Assembly: GCF_964355755.1 (NCBI RefSeq)
Contig: NC_092673.1
Span: forward strand, 29,703,001 to 29,767,000
Source of the DNA: Antedon mediterranea
Lineage: Eukaryota; Echinodermata; Crinoidea; Comatulida; Antedonidae
Direction of reading: 5' to 3'
Length of the DNA stretch: 64,000 nt
Shown here: positions 10,830 through 21,815 of the stretch, one piece after another
Layout: every line of letters begins with the position of its first letter
Numbering within the stretch: position 1 is the stretch's first letter
The notes under the pieces: model-generated
Databases searched by the model: none
Seen by the model: only the letters and a program-made list of their open reading frames with translations
Told to the model about the DNA's origin: nothing
Translations under genes and position numbers: made by a program

Positions 10830-12109
10830 ATGGAGAGAATCCAAGGCTCGCTTAAACGACTGTTCGATATCAAGGCTGCCTACGAAGCGGTTAATCGTTC
10901 TGCAGTTCTGGTTCAGCAAGTACGATGGAGAAAGATGAGAACGAACCCCATCAATAAATCGAAAATCGGTCGTGTCAAAGAGCGGACACCGATAGATCCA
11001 TGGGAATATAAGTTTTTAAAGACCAGTTTCGACCATCATAGAACAACCATGAAATCATTGCGGTAATTATTGCTTTTTAAATGTTCTACTACTAATGACC
11101 TTACACTACAGAGACAGAGAAAATACTTTCGTAGTCCCCCAGAGCAGCAGAGTACAGTAGGTGCCTGTTTATTATATATAATTGTTACTGGCTGAAACTT
11201 TTTTCCATTCTGGACATTTATAATTTGCCTAGGCCTATATTTATTAGCATCACTTGTTTTTACTAGCTTACATGTTTTTTAATGTTTATGTTAAATAATT
11301 ACACTTTATTTTTATATTTCAGTTTATTGTTCTTAGAAGATTTTCCAAATTTAAAATTACGGAAAAAACAAGTTGGAAGTGCAAACACAACGGATATTGC
11401 AGTTGATGATGAGCACAAGAGATTAATGTTATGGAATGAAGAAGAAAATAAAAAGACAAAAGCATTGAGGTATAATAACGCATACCCTAGATATCAAAAT
11501 CTGTTTATCTGAATCATATTTAGTAGATCTTGTCAAATTTGTAATGTTTTATTTAATATTTTTAGAGATGCTAGATTTGCAGAGGAAGACAAGGTGAAGG
11601 AAGAAATTATACTGAATGAAATGATGAAGGCAGAAGAAGAACATTCAAAGACAATTTCAGAATTAGAAAAGATTGTAAAGATGGAAAAAGTAAGGACTGT
11701 TTGTATGTATTTTTCGGTTCAAGAAAAGCAGTAAAATTCCAGATTCAAATGTGGTGTTGGCATCTAAGCTGTAGTTTGTTTTATAGCTTTACTGTAGCCC
11801 GCCCAAGTCAAATAATCATGGAAGTGTGCCTTGGTATTAATTTTTCCCAGTTGGGAGCTCTTTCAACGTTTTTCTTTTTAATCATCATGGTATTAATGTA
11901 CAGTAATATGATGTTGTTTTTTTTTGCAGGAGGCTAGCAAGAATTTTATCACTCTGGAAAACATGACTGAAAGAATTGAAGAAGCCATAGATAGCAAAAA
12001 GAATTACAACTTCCTCATCAACAAAACTGGTAAAATAGTGCTACCAGAAGACACGGCCTGGACGGAATTACGTGAACAAAATAAAGAAAGGGGACAGGAA
12101 TTAAGCTGA
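10830..12109 (+). CDS. MRPS26: MRPS26, mitochondrial ribosomal protein mS26
   Basis: Component of the mitochondrial small ribosomal subunit. Four exons: 10830-11062, 11323-11469, 11566-11689, 11930-12109. All have GT-AG borders, and the phases join to 227 residues, close to the vertebrate protein of about 205. The N terminus is basic and amphipathic with few acids, consistent with mitochondrial import. Family features in order are KSKIGRVKER and the aromatic DPWEYKFL block, LMLWNEEENKK, a charged coiled-coil third exon, and the conserved C-terminal block KNFIT..N...R...A.DSKKNYN. The start is the first ATG after stops in frame. The gene is convergent with MGMT, whose stop codon lies about 570 bp downstream. 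Confidence 0.94.
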
Positions 12110-12286
12110 AAATATTTATTTGGCTTGATAAGGGACATTTTTAGATAAAACCTTAGCTACTATAAAATTTATTTTGAATTGAAACATTCATTAAGGACTT
12201 TTTGATGCCACAGAGTGTGAAGATCATCTACAAAACAACTGCATTTGCTCATGTCATCATCAATGTTGTATCATCTGTATTGAATC

Positions 12287-12292
12287 AATAAA
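12287..12292 (+). terminator. Polyadenylation signal of MRPS26
   Basis: Canonical AATAAA about 178 bp after the MRPS26 stop codon, the only good match before the convergent gene's 3' region. Confidence 0.7.
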
Positions 12293-12325
12293 TATTAAGT
12301 ATGATATAAGTTGTGTTGAGTCTGT

Positions 12326-12457
12326 GTCTGATTCACACCAAACTATGCAGCGATCTCCGGAGACCAACCCCGGAGAACACCAACCTAGCAACACCTGGGT
12401 TTTTAAAATACCAACACCGAGGCATCAACTCCAGAGTTTACTTTTGGTGTGAAAGGG
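12326..12457. mobile_element. Short palindromic MITE-like element
   Basis: Imperfect inverted ends (ATTCACACCAAA... and ...TTTTGGTGTGAA) enclose CCGGAGACC and CTCCAGAG-type palindromes. It lies between the convergent MRPS26 and MGMT genes. A related internal motif occurs near 46996-47090. Target duplication not resolved. Confidence 0.45.
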
Positions 12458-12518
12458 GTATGACTAAAAATAGTTTAAATTCCTACAGTACTAGGAAAGT
12501 CATTAAAATCTGGTTTTC

Positions 12519-12524
12519 TTTATT
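12519..12524 (-). terminator. Probable polyadenylation signal of MGMT
   Basis: AATAAA on the minus strand about 153 bp downstream of the MGMT stop codon. Confidence 0.5.
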
Positions 12525-12676
12525 TTGAGAATAAAAAATATGATACAGTAATTACATAAGAGTACACCCATGTAACATCTAGGAGAGACAATGAGAGGTA
12601 GAAGCAAGCAAGGTGGGCAATACACAACAGCTGCAAAAGATTGTACAATAGAGTGATGGGCAGAAAGGCGAGGTGA

Positions 12677-13819
12677 TCATGAGACAAGGCGTGCTCCTTC
12701 ATGCTCCAGTAGCCATCGTTTAATAACATCTCCTTTACCAGACATGTAACTACCTAATTTACCATCGCTCTTTGTCACACGATGACAAGGCACTATCAAA
12801 GGGGTGGGGTTACTTCTCATAGCTCCGCCAACTGCCCTGCTAGCCTTCATGTTTCCAGACATCTCAGCTAGTTTTCCGTAAGAAACTGTTTCACCACAAG
12901 GTACATCATTCAGAAGTTTCATCCAAACCTTATAATGGAAAGAATCTATATAAAACAAGAAAAACAATATCGTTAATGGCACTTACATACAATAGATTTG
13001 CACATCATTTGTTAGTTGTTAGAGGTCGGAACGAGTAACTTCTCATGAGTGAAGTAAATTGTACCTTGCTAGTAAAAATGAGTTACATGAAACAAATTAA
13101 AAATAATATTCCAGGGACTATAAAAATTCGCACATACAGTACTGGAAGTTTTTAGAGATCTGGGTTCGGTTTGGTACACATACTTTAATAAGGTCCTTGA
13201 TTTTATACCTCCATGCTTGAACCTAGAGAACAAATTATTTTGCTTGGACATTCATATTAATGGGCAGGGTTAAGAATGGGATGGTTACCTGGATTTTTGT
13301 CTGGAAGATGCAGAGTTGGTAATGGCAATTTTCTAGCTTTTGGAAGATCAGTGAAGTACGTTTTTAACCAATTAACAGTAGCCGACATTGCGTCATTAGA
13401 ATCTCCTTTGCCCTCTACAACACTCACTGACGAGCTATACAAAAATTTAAGATTTTATTATTTTAAAACATACTCATTTTAAAAAATGGTGGCTATTCTG
13501 TCAAATAACCCAAATGTTAACATGGGATACCCTCCTCTCAGACTCTTTATTTCTCTTTAATTTATTCATTTTTCTTTTTATATTTAATTTTAATACAGTA
13601 GGTACTAATGTAATTTGTAACTAGCAATTTGAATTCTGGCCACGAGATGTTACATTTAGATCAAATAAAAGTGATATACATAAAAACGTACATGTTGTTG
13701 TTGAGTTCATCTGTACCTGTCAGGTGGATTTCATGTACACCAACTTGACAGGCTGTTACCGACACACGACCAATAGGTGTCCTTAGAACTATAAATGCCA
13801 ACTTACAAGCTGCAGCCAT
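12677..13819 (-). CDS. MGMT: MGMT, methylated-DNA--protein-cysteine methyltransferase
   Basis: Suicide DNA repair enzyme that moves the alkyl group from O6-alkylguanine onto its own cysteine. Three exons: 13692-13819, 13289-13434, 12677-12945. They join in phase to 180 residues; vertebrate enzymes are about 200. The first exon starts MAAACK and encodes a small N-terminal domain. The last carries the catalytic core: SYGKLAEM of the helix-turn-helix region, ASRAVGGAMRSNP with the arginine finger and hinge asparagine, the active site PCHRV with the alkyl-accepting cysteine, and the HEG glutamate near the end. All key residues are present, so the gene looks functional. Exon 1 uses the donor AT|GTACGT, chosen because an upstream GTACAG donor would put a stop in exon 2. 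Confidence 0.95.
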
Positions 13820-13829
13820 GATAATCTGA

Positions 13830-15243
13830 AGTTGTCCTGTTTTATGTATATTATAAAAATTAAAAACAAAACATATTACAAATACAAGGTTATTTTTAAA
13901 AGCGTACCTTATTATTTACTATTAGTATTACTGGGTTCTAATTTTTTTAAATATACGATAACATAGGCCAATCGACCCCTAAAATCATCCATCAGAAGCA
14001 CCACTATCTTTCTACCGGCCCCCAAAAAACTGCCACTAAAGAGTGGGCCTATAAGTATAAATTACTACTTTACTACTTTGGCGGTCCTCGCGTGGTTGCT
14101 GATCAGATCGCGAGGCCTAGCTACCTAAGGCTAAATATCTATCTATTACAGCTATGTTTATACTTTCATTTTATTCAAATAATTTACTTGAATTGCTTGC
14201 TTACTTTGCAAACAATAAAAGCATTTTAATAATTTCAATATACGCAGTAACTAATATACGTAAAAACAACTAAAGACTTACAGTATACTGCTCAATTGGG
14301 GGGTTCTGGGATGGGCCTCGTGTGTTTGTGTACAAATTGCACAACATGGTTGAGTCCATTTGCTACGGGGGTGTCAACTTTAAATAATCAGTAAACACAT
14401 GTCGGATCAAAATATTATTTCAGTTTACATCCCTATATCGGTAATCGCGTATTCTGTAATTACAGTTTGATTAGTCAGTACTCTACTAAATACACAAGGT
14501 TTAATGTGATGTGCAGATATTCTACAATGTTTAAATAACAAATAGAAAAAACTATGCTGACATGAAATACTGTACTGTTAGTATATCAATAGTAAATAAT
14601 AATTATACTAAAAATAAAGATTCAACAATTAAAAGTTGTCTATGTTTAATTCCACATTACTTATTTTTGCATTTGCCTGTTCAAAATGTAAATCAAATAA
14701 ATAAAAACAAGGTTTCTTTTCTCTTTTTATACGTGTGTCGTGAATAAATTTAATTTTTTTTGTTACAGAAGTGAATAACTTTTGTATTTGAAGTAAAATA
14801 CAACAAGAATTCATACTTTGATATGTCATAATTGTGCAATTGAAATTGAAAAATAAAAAATACTGAATCTGTAAAAGATGATGTGCTTATTAAATAATTT
14901 AAATAAAAATGATGTCTAAATAATATTACTTTATTATACTAAACTAGACACAATTCTGTCACTTCAGTTTATTTTATTACTAAGGTCAAGACTAAATGCT
15001 CAAATAGATTGCTGAACAAATTGTATCCTATTAGTATTACAAACAAAAACTTTACTATTATATGGACTGTTTGATAATAATTCAATGATTATCTGACAGC
15101 GAATTACAGTATTCTATAATATACGTCAAATGGGACTCATTGTAAATAGCAGAAATAATGTTTTGATTATTTGACAGTGAATTATTTATAATACTTGCCT
15201 AGGTTGACAGCAAAAACAAAGTCATTATTTATTGAACAAGATT
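13830..15243. other. No gene recognised
   Basis: AT-rich DNA upstream of MGMT. A somewhat GC-richer patch near 14030-14130 could be part of the MGMT promoter region. No exon or repeat with clear ends was seen. Confidence 0.3.
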
Positions 15244-15446
15244 TTACAGATTACTGTCTACTGCATCTACTGTATTATCAGCAAATTTGTTCATATAGTC
15301 CCAGACCTGTTTTTGGGTTTGTAATTTTAGCATGACCCATCCTAGTTTACAAATTATCAAAACGTCGGCCTCTAGAACTATAACTGCTGCTTGCTTTAGC
15401 TTCTGAATGAGTACTCCTCTTGGAACGTAGCTGGCTAAAGCAGCAG
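15244..15446 (-). CDS. Possible terminal exon of an unidentified gene
   Basis: On the minus strand, a TTTTTCAAG acceptor is followed by about 66 stop-free codons ending in TAA at 15244-15246. The product begins AALASYVPRGVLIQKLKQAA and continues through VLEADVLIICKLGWVML to end in VDAVDSNL. Base composition is clearly richer in GC than the flanks, and codons look protein-like. I do not recognise the family. Upstream exons would lie to the right, where the satellite begins at 15470, so the gene may be interrupted or have a very long intron. It could also be a chance open frame. Confidence 0.4.
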
Positions 15447-15469
15447 CTTGAAAAATATTAATACTAGAC

Positions 15470-16344
15470 TCTAGCCTGTCTGTCTGTCTAGCCTTTCTGG
15501 CCTGTCTGTCTAGCCTGTATGGGCTGTCTGTCTGGCCTGTATGGGCTGTCTGTCTGGCCTGTCTGTCTAGCCTGTCTAGTCTGTCTGTCTAGCCTGTCTG
15601 TTTGTCTGTCTCTCTAGCCTGTCTGTCTGTCAAGCCTGTCTGTCTGTCTGTCTAGCCTGCTTGTCTGTCTAGTCTGTCTGTCTGTCTAGCCTGACTTTCT
15701 AGTCTGTCTGTCTAGGCTGTCTGGCCTGTCTCTCTAGCCTGTCTGTCTAGGCTGTCTGGCCTGTCTGTCTGTCTAGCCTGTCTGTGTGTCTAGCCTGTCT
15801 AGTCTGTCTAGCCTGTCTGTCTAGCTTGTCTGTTTTGCCTCTATAGCCTGTCTGTCTAGCCTCTCTAGCCTGTCTGTTTGGCCTGTCTGGCCTCTCTGTC
15901 TAGCCTGTCTGGCCTGTCTGTCTAGTCTGTCTGGGCTGTCTGTCTGTCTGGCTTGTCTGTCTGTCTAGCCTGTCTGTCTATCTAGTCTGTCTGTCTAGCC
16001 TGTATGTCTGTCTAGCCTGTCTAGCCTGTCTGTCTAGTCTTCCTGACCTTTCTCTCTAGCCTGTCTGTCTAGCCTGTCTGTCTAGCCTGTCTGTCTAGCC
16101 TGTCTGTCTAGCCTGTCTGTCTAACCTATCTGTCTAAATCTGTCTGTCTAGCATGTCTGACTTGACTGTTTGTCTAGCCTGTCTGTCTAGCCTGTCTGTC
16201 TAGCCTATCTGTCTAGCCTGTCTATCTAGCCTGTCTAGCCTGTCTGTCTAGCCTCTATAGCCTGTCTGTCTAGCCTCTCTAGCCTGTCTGTCTAGTCTTT
16301 CTGGCTTGTGTGTTTAGCCTTTCTGGCCTGTCTCTCAAGCCTAG
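15470..16344. repeat. CTGTCTGTCTAGCC satellite, left array
   Basis: About 0.87 kb of irregular (CTGT)n interrupted by CTAGCC or CTAGTC. On the plus strand it is pyrimidine-rich, whereas the array on the other side of the LTR element (19676-20756) is purine-rich. The two arrays are therefore in opposite orientation. Confidence 0.95.
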
Positions 16345-17063
16345 TGTGATATAACGATATACTTTTATATTTAAGAAATTGACCTTTGTATCGGAATTCA
16401 AATAGGTTCACAAACTTGACCCAGAAAGTCCAAAGGAGAGTTTGTCCAGATGTTTTAATGACCATTTAGTTTATAATTGAATCCCTAAAGAAAACACTTA
16501 GCTTAATTTTGTGACCGTTCCCATCGTAAAACAATTAGATACTGACAGTTTTAAGCAGAGATTTGACAGGGCCAATTCATCATTGTAACCTCCCCAGATA
16601 AGATCAATCATTCCCACTTAAACACCCCTGGATCAACTTAGAACCAATCAGTAACCTCTAAGATTACGTAATGACATTATGCAAATGAACTGAGCCAATA
16701 TACCCCCAAGTTTCAGAAGAGCCCAGACACACCTTACAGCCACTTCTCCAGAAGCAGACTAACACACTTCACACCTCACCGACAGCATCATTGATCCTCC
16801 GCGTTCCTTATCTATACTTATAGTTGTATATTGTACTGAAGTATTATACTGAATAAACAATATAGTGTTACGACAGTCAAGCGAGTAAGAGTCTTTCATT
16901 AGTACCTCAACAACACAACATTATATTACATGGTGGAAGACCCAAATTTCATAAGGAACGGAGTGAGAAAACAAGAAATAAACACTTAACAAGACACGAA
17001 GACGAAGACAAAGACAAAAATAACCATATTTGTTTGATAGGAGAGAAATTTACTTTGACTCAA

Positions 17064-17270
17064 AAGACAAGCTGAAATTATATTTGAATGAGATCGAGAC
17101 AAGCAGAAATTTTATCAAATTATTACCATTGGATGAAGACAAAGAAGATAATCGAAGAAGACACAAAAGACAAGCTGAAATTATATATTTGAATGAGATC
17201 GAGACAAGCAGAAATTTTATGAAATTATAACCATTGGATAAAGACAAAGAAGATAATCGAGGAAGACCCA
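17064..17270. repeat. Two-copy 103 bp tandem repeat inside the LTR element
   Basis: The segment containing 'GACAAGCTGAAATTATAT' and 'GAGATCGAGACAAGCAG' is repeated once at about 103 bp spacing just inside the 5' LTR. It creates short open frames with no family resemblance. Confidence 0.85.
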
Positions 17271-17760
17271 AGAAGAATCAAAACAGAAGCAAGCGGACAA
17301 GAACTGTTTCGTTTAGAGACTTTCAACTTCACGCCGTTTTTTTTTCGATCGTTTTTTTTAACATTTACTTTTTTGAACATTGATGAACACCTTTCGCATT
17401 TTTTTTAATTCGTTGTTTGAAAATTTGAACATTGATGAGCACCTTTAACATTTCTTTAATTCGTTGTTTGAACATTTAGACATTTTTGAACACTTTTTTG
17501 CTTTCCTTTAATTCATTTTTAATTGGATCCGAAGCATTTGGGGTAAGTCAAAACCATTTTGATTTTTGATTTGTAACCTTGATTGAAAAAGTGAGAGTTT
17601 ACATATATATACACACTAAAATTGTTTTTTTAAATTGTTAAAATAATTGTTGAATAAACCCGCCGATAATAATAATGAGAAAATTCAGAACACCGTTAAC
17701 GTAGTAAATGACGAAAACAATGTTTAATTTATCGACGAACATGATAGGACACCAGCCCAA

Positions 17761-18180
17761 TTGCAATCAGATACCCTTACACATCCAACTAAAGTAGAAC
17801 CCCTTAACTTGCAACCTTACTTTGACTGTGTAGAGAATAACATGGGATTAGCAGCCCCATTCCAAATGAAAGAAGAACAAATAAAGGAACAAACTAATCT
17901 AATTATGACAGCACCTAATGATTTAAATATGACATTAAACCGAGGTAGATTTAAAGCAGGACATTTCCAAGTTTTAGTTTCATATTCTAAACCGACTTCA
18001 GCCAAACGTAACACTGATGAAACAAAACACGAATCTAATGATCGCAAATTTTGGTGGAATATTGACAGATATAACGATACAGATAATTTAATTAAAGAGA
18101 TTATTAATGATAAACAGATACCGATAAGTGGATCGCCAAAACGATTCATAAAACGTTTGTATAATGCAACAAGTTACTGA
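17761..18180 (+). CDS. Uncharacterised frame in the LTR element (139 codons)
   Basis: Open frame in the interior of the LTR element, starting MQSDTLTHPTKVEP and ending RLYNATSY. It is polar with no zinc knuckle, protease or polymerase motif. It sits where gag would be expected, so it may be a gag remnant, but nothing in it proves that. Expression is uncertain. Confidence 0.35.
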   Translation: MQSDTLTHPTKVEPLNLQPYFDCVENNMGLAAPFQMKEEQIKEQTNLIMTAPNDLNMTLNRGRFKAGHFQVLVSYSKPTSAKRNTDETKHESNDRKFWWNIDRYNDTDNLIKEIINDKQIPISGSPKRFIKRLYNATSY

Positions 18181-19675
18181 TTTAATTTTTTGCAAGAAAT
18201 TTTTTTTAATTACGACATTTGCTAAATTATTGATAGCATAGTCTACGTATTTTTGATGAGATTTGTTTAATAATGATGTGATTTCAGTTAAAAGAGAATT
18301 GAATTTATGTTTAAGTATTGATTTTGTAACGAGTTTGATAAAGATTAATTTTGAATTTTGATGATCGATATATTGAGATATTGAAAAGAACGACAATCAT
18401 TTTGTAACAAATATTTTGTTTAACCTTTGAGTCGTTAATCTCAAGCATTAATTAATTGATATACAAGAACAGGAGATTTTCTTAGTACTTTTAATTGTAA
18501 TTTTGTTGACATTGAGTACAAAAGTCGAATTTGTCGACCGATTGAAATCGTAATTACCTGTAAATATAAATGCTTAAATCGATAAAGTTGTGACGATAAC
18601 GATATATTGTGGATAAGTTTGTGTCAACGGGACACACACATTTGTTTCTTTTAAAGTTTTAAGTGATTAAGTTTGATATTTTGATTTTAGGCTAATCAGC
18701 CACAGTTTCTTGAGTTTTATGTTTTAATTTGATGATTTATGTTTGAAGACCATTAGAACGCGATGAGTTGTCGCACAATTTGATTGATGTATGTCCAATG
18801 TAACATACTATTTTTAAGTTTTGTAATTTTATTTTTAACTGATTTATGTTTGATTTACGCGAATTTTATACCAAATTCATTTTTAATTTCATTTTTTTTA
18901 AGAGAGAGAAGAGAGAGAGTGAAAGTGATAAGGTTACACTTCGGAGTCAATGGTTTTGGCTAACTCAATTTTTGCTTATATGTATAATAATGTTTTTTTT
19001 CTTTTATATAACTTTAATTTTGCATGCCACTATTATAACCATTTTTATATGTTAAATAGATTAGAAAAAAAAAAAGGGAAACAGAGGGATGTGATATAAC
19101 GATATACTTTTATATTTAAGAAATTGACCTTTGTATCGGAATTCAAATAGGTTCACAAACTTGACCCAGAAAGTCCAAAGGAGAGTTTGTCCAGATGTTT
19201 TAATGACCATTTAGTTTATAATTGAATCCCTAAAGAAAACACTTAGCTTAATTTTGTGACCGTTCCCATCGTAAAACAATTAGATACTGACAGTTTTAAG
19301 CAGAGATTTGACAGGGCCAATTCATCATTGTAACCTCCCCAGATAAGATCAATCATTCCCACTTAAACACCCCTGGATCAACTTAGAACCAATCAGTAAC
19401 CTCTAAGATTACGTAATGACATTATGCAAATGAACTGAGCCAATATACCCCCAAGTTTCAGAAGAGCCCAGACACACCTTACAGCCACTTCTCCAGAAGC
19501 AGACTAACACACTTCACACCTCACCGACAGCATCATTGATCCTCCGCGTTCCTTATCTATACTTATAGTTGTATATTGTACTGAAGTATTATACTGAATA
19601 AACAATATAGTGTTACGACAGTCAAGCGAGTAAGAGTCTTTCATTAGTACCTCAACAACGCAACATTATATTACA

Positions 19676-20756
19676 CTAGACAGACAGACAGTCTAGACAG
19701 TTCAGACAGACAGACAGTCTAGACAGACAGACAGTCTAGACAGTTCAGACAGACAGACAGACAGTCTGGACAGTTCAGACAGACAGACAGTCTAGACAGA
19801 CAGTCAGTCTAGACAGTTCAGACAGACAGACAGTCTAGACACACAGACAGTCTAGACAGTTCAGACAGATAGACAGTCTAGACAGACAGACAGTCTAGAC
19901 AGTTCAGACACAGACAGACAGTCAGTCTAGAAAGACAGACATTCTAGACAGTTCAGACAGACAGACAGTCTAGACAGTTCAGACAGAGAGACAGTCTAGA
20001 CAGAAAGCCAGTTCAGACAGACAGACAGTCTAGACAGACAGACAGACAGTCTAGACAGTTCAGACAGACAGACAGTCTAGACAGACAGACAGCCTAGAAA
20101 GTTCAGACAGACAGACAGACAGTCTAGACAGTTCAGACAGACAGGCAGTCTAGACAGACAGACAGACAGTCTAGACAGTTCAGACAGACAAACAGTCTAG
20201 ACAGACAGACAGTCTAGACAGTTCAGACAGACAGACAGACAGTCTAGAAAGACACAGTCTAGACAGTCAGACAGTTCAGACAGACAGACAGTTCAGACAG
20301 ACAGACATACAGTCTAGACAGACAGACAGTCTAGACAGTTCAGACAGACAGACAGTCTAGACAGACAAAAAGCATAGACAGTTCAGAGAGACAGACAGTC
20401 TAGACAGACAGGCAGTCTAGACAGTTCAGACAGACAGACAGTCTAGACAGACAGACAGACAGTCTAGACAGTTCAGACAGACAGTCTAGACAGATAGACA
20501 GTCAGTCTAGACAGATAGACAGTTCAGACAGACAGACAGTCTAGACAGACAGACAGACAGTCTAGACAGTTCAGACAGACAGACAGTCTAGACAGACAGT
20601 CTAGACAGTTCAGACAGACAGACAGTCTAGACAGACAGACAGTCTAGATAGACATACAGTCTAGACAGTTCAGACAGACAGACATTCTAGACAGTCTAGA
20701 CAGTTCAGACAGACAGTCAGTCTAGACAGACAGACAGTCTAGACATTCAGTTTCAG
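19676..20756. repeat. GACAGACAGTCTAGACAGTTC satellite, right array
   Basis: About 1.1 kb of tandem units made of GACAGACA, GTCTAGAC and AGTTCAGACAGACA blocks. It runs from the LTR element to the 3' end of the LINE at 20757. A 36 bp remnant of the same repeat is at 30156-30191, beyond the LINE's 5' end, so the LINE inserted into this array. Confidence 0.95.
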
Positions 20757-20998
20757 TTTTTATTTTCCAATATAACCAAGTGTCATGAATATATAGCAAA
20801 AATGGAAGGATGACCAAAAAAGAGCAAAGCTCGTACAGTATTTGGCCACCTTAACAAAATAATTAATACATGATACAAACATAATTGAAGCACAGGACGA
20901 GACAATACAGCTAAACATGTTGGCATATGAACTCAAAGATAGTGCGATAAAATCAAAAAAGCAAAAGAACAATGTACATGTAAACATATTTGTAACAC

Positions 20999-21648
20999 TC
21001 ATTGATAAGTTAAGAGCAAATTATTTTTATACAACTTTTTAAATACTTTGACAGCTGATGAATTACGAATAGAAGCATCAATACTGTTCCATAAAATTGG
21101 ACCATGTCCTCTGATAGTGTTTCTACCCATATCGGTAACAAAATTATAAGGACGATAAGTATCAAAGGACCTGATGCCATAATTATGAACTGAGTTTACT
21201 TTAACAAAATAATTAGAAAAGTTAGCTGGTAATAAATTATTCTTAAATTTGTACAAGAAAACACCTTTTGATATCTTATGAATATCATACACAGTTAAGT
21301 TGTTAAGACTAGCAAATAATGGTGGTGAGTGCTCAAGGAATTGAGAATTTGTGCATAAACGCATTATGCGCTTTTGTTTGCGATAAACAGTTTCAAGGCG
21401 ACAGTTATTGTGGTCAGCCCAAATCAAGCTGCAGTATTGAATATGAGGAAGGACTAGAGTCTTGTATAAGGATGATAGAACATTTACATGTAAAATTGGT
21501 TTTAGCCTAAAAAGAATACCAGAATATTTTGAAACTAAGTTTGCAATATGGATTGTATGTTGATTCCAGGTTAAGCATTCGTCCATTTTTACACCAAGAA
21601 ATTTACAACTAGTTACACGAGAGATGTTATTATTATCAATGAAAATGT
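20999..21648 (-). pseudogene. C-terminal part of the LINE-1 ORF2 protein
   Basis: Post-polymerase region of a non-LTR retrotransposon protein. It contains CKFLGVKMDECLTW, LYKTLVLPHIQYCSLIW and GHGPILWNSI, blocks typical of CR1/L2/Jockey-type elements. The reading ends in a stop at 20999. Upstream it is cut by the 3' end of the second LINE at about 21649. Confidence 0.85.
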
Positions 21649-21815
21649 CATAGTCATAGTCATAGTCATATATACTTTATTGTCCATTTAAAAAACAGAA
21701 ATGTGATTTGAAAACTGACAAAATACAAAAATATAAAATACAATTTACAAAAACACACACAAAAAGTTAAGAGGCTAAAAATTGTTAAAATTAGATAAAA
21801 ATTATCGGTTACATT

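Larger units (their letters stand above)
16345..19675 (+). mobile_element. Young non-autonomous LTR retrotransposon (3.3 kb)
   Basis: Two LTRs of 586 bp, 16345-16930 and 19090-19675, start TGTGATATAAC and end ATTATATTACA. By eye they differ at one base. The LTR has an AATAAA near its end. Four-base flanks CTAG lie at 16341-16344 and 19676-19679. The polypurine tract is at 19063-19089, just before the 3' LTR. The priming site should start at 16931 (TGGTGGAAGACCC). The 2.2 kb interior encodes no protease, reverse transcriptase or integrase, so the element must be mobilised in trans. One short frame at 17761-18180 has no recognised domain. Confidence 0.93.
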
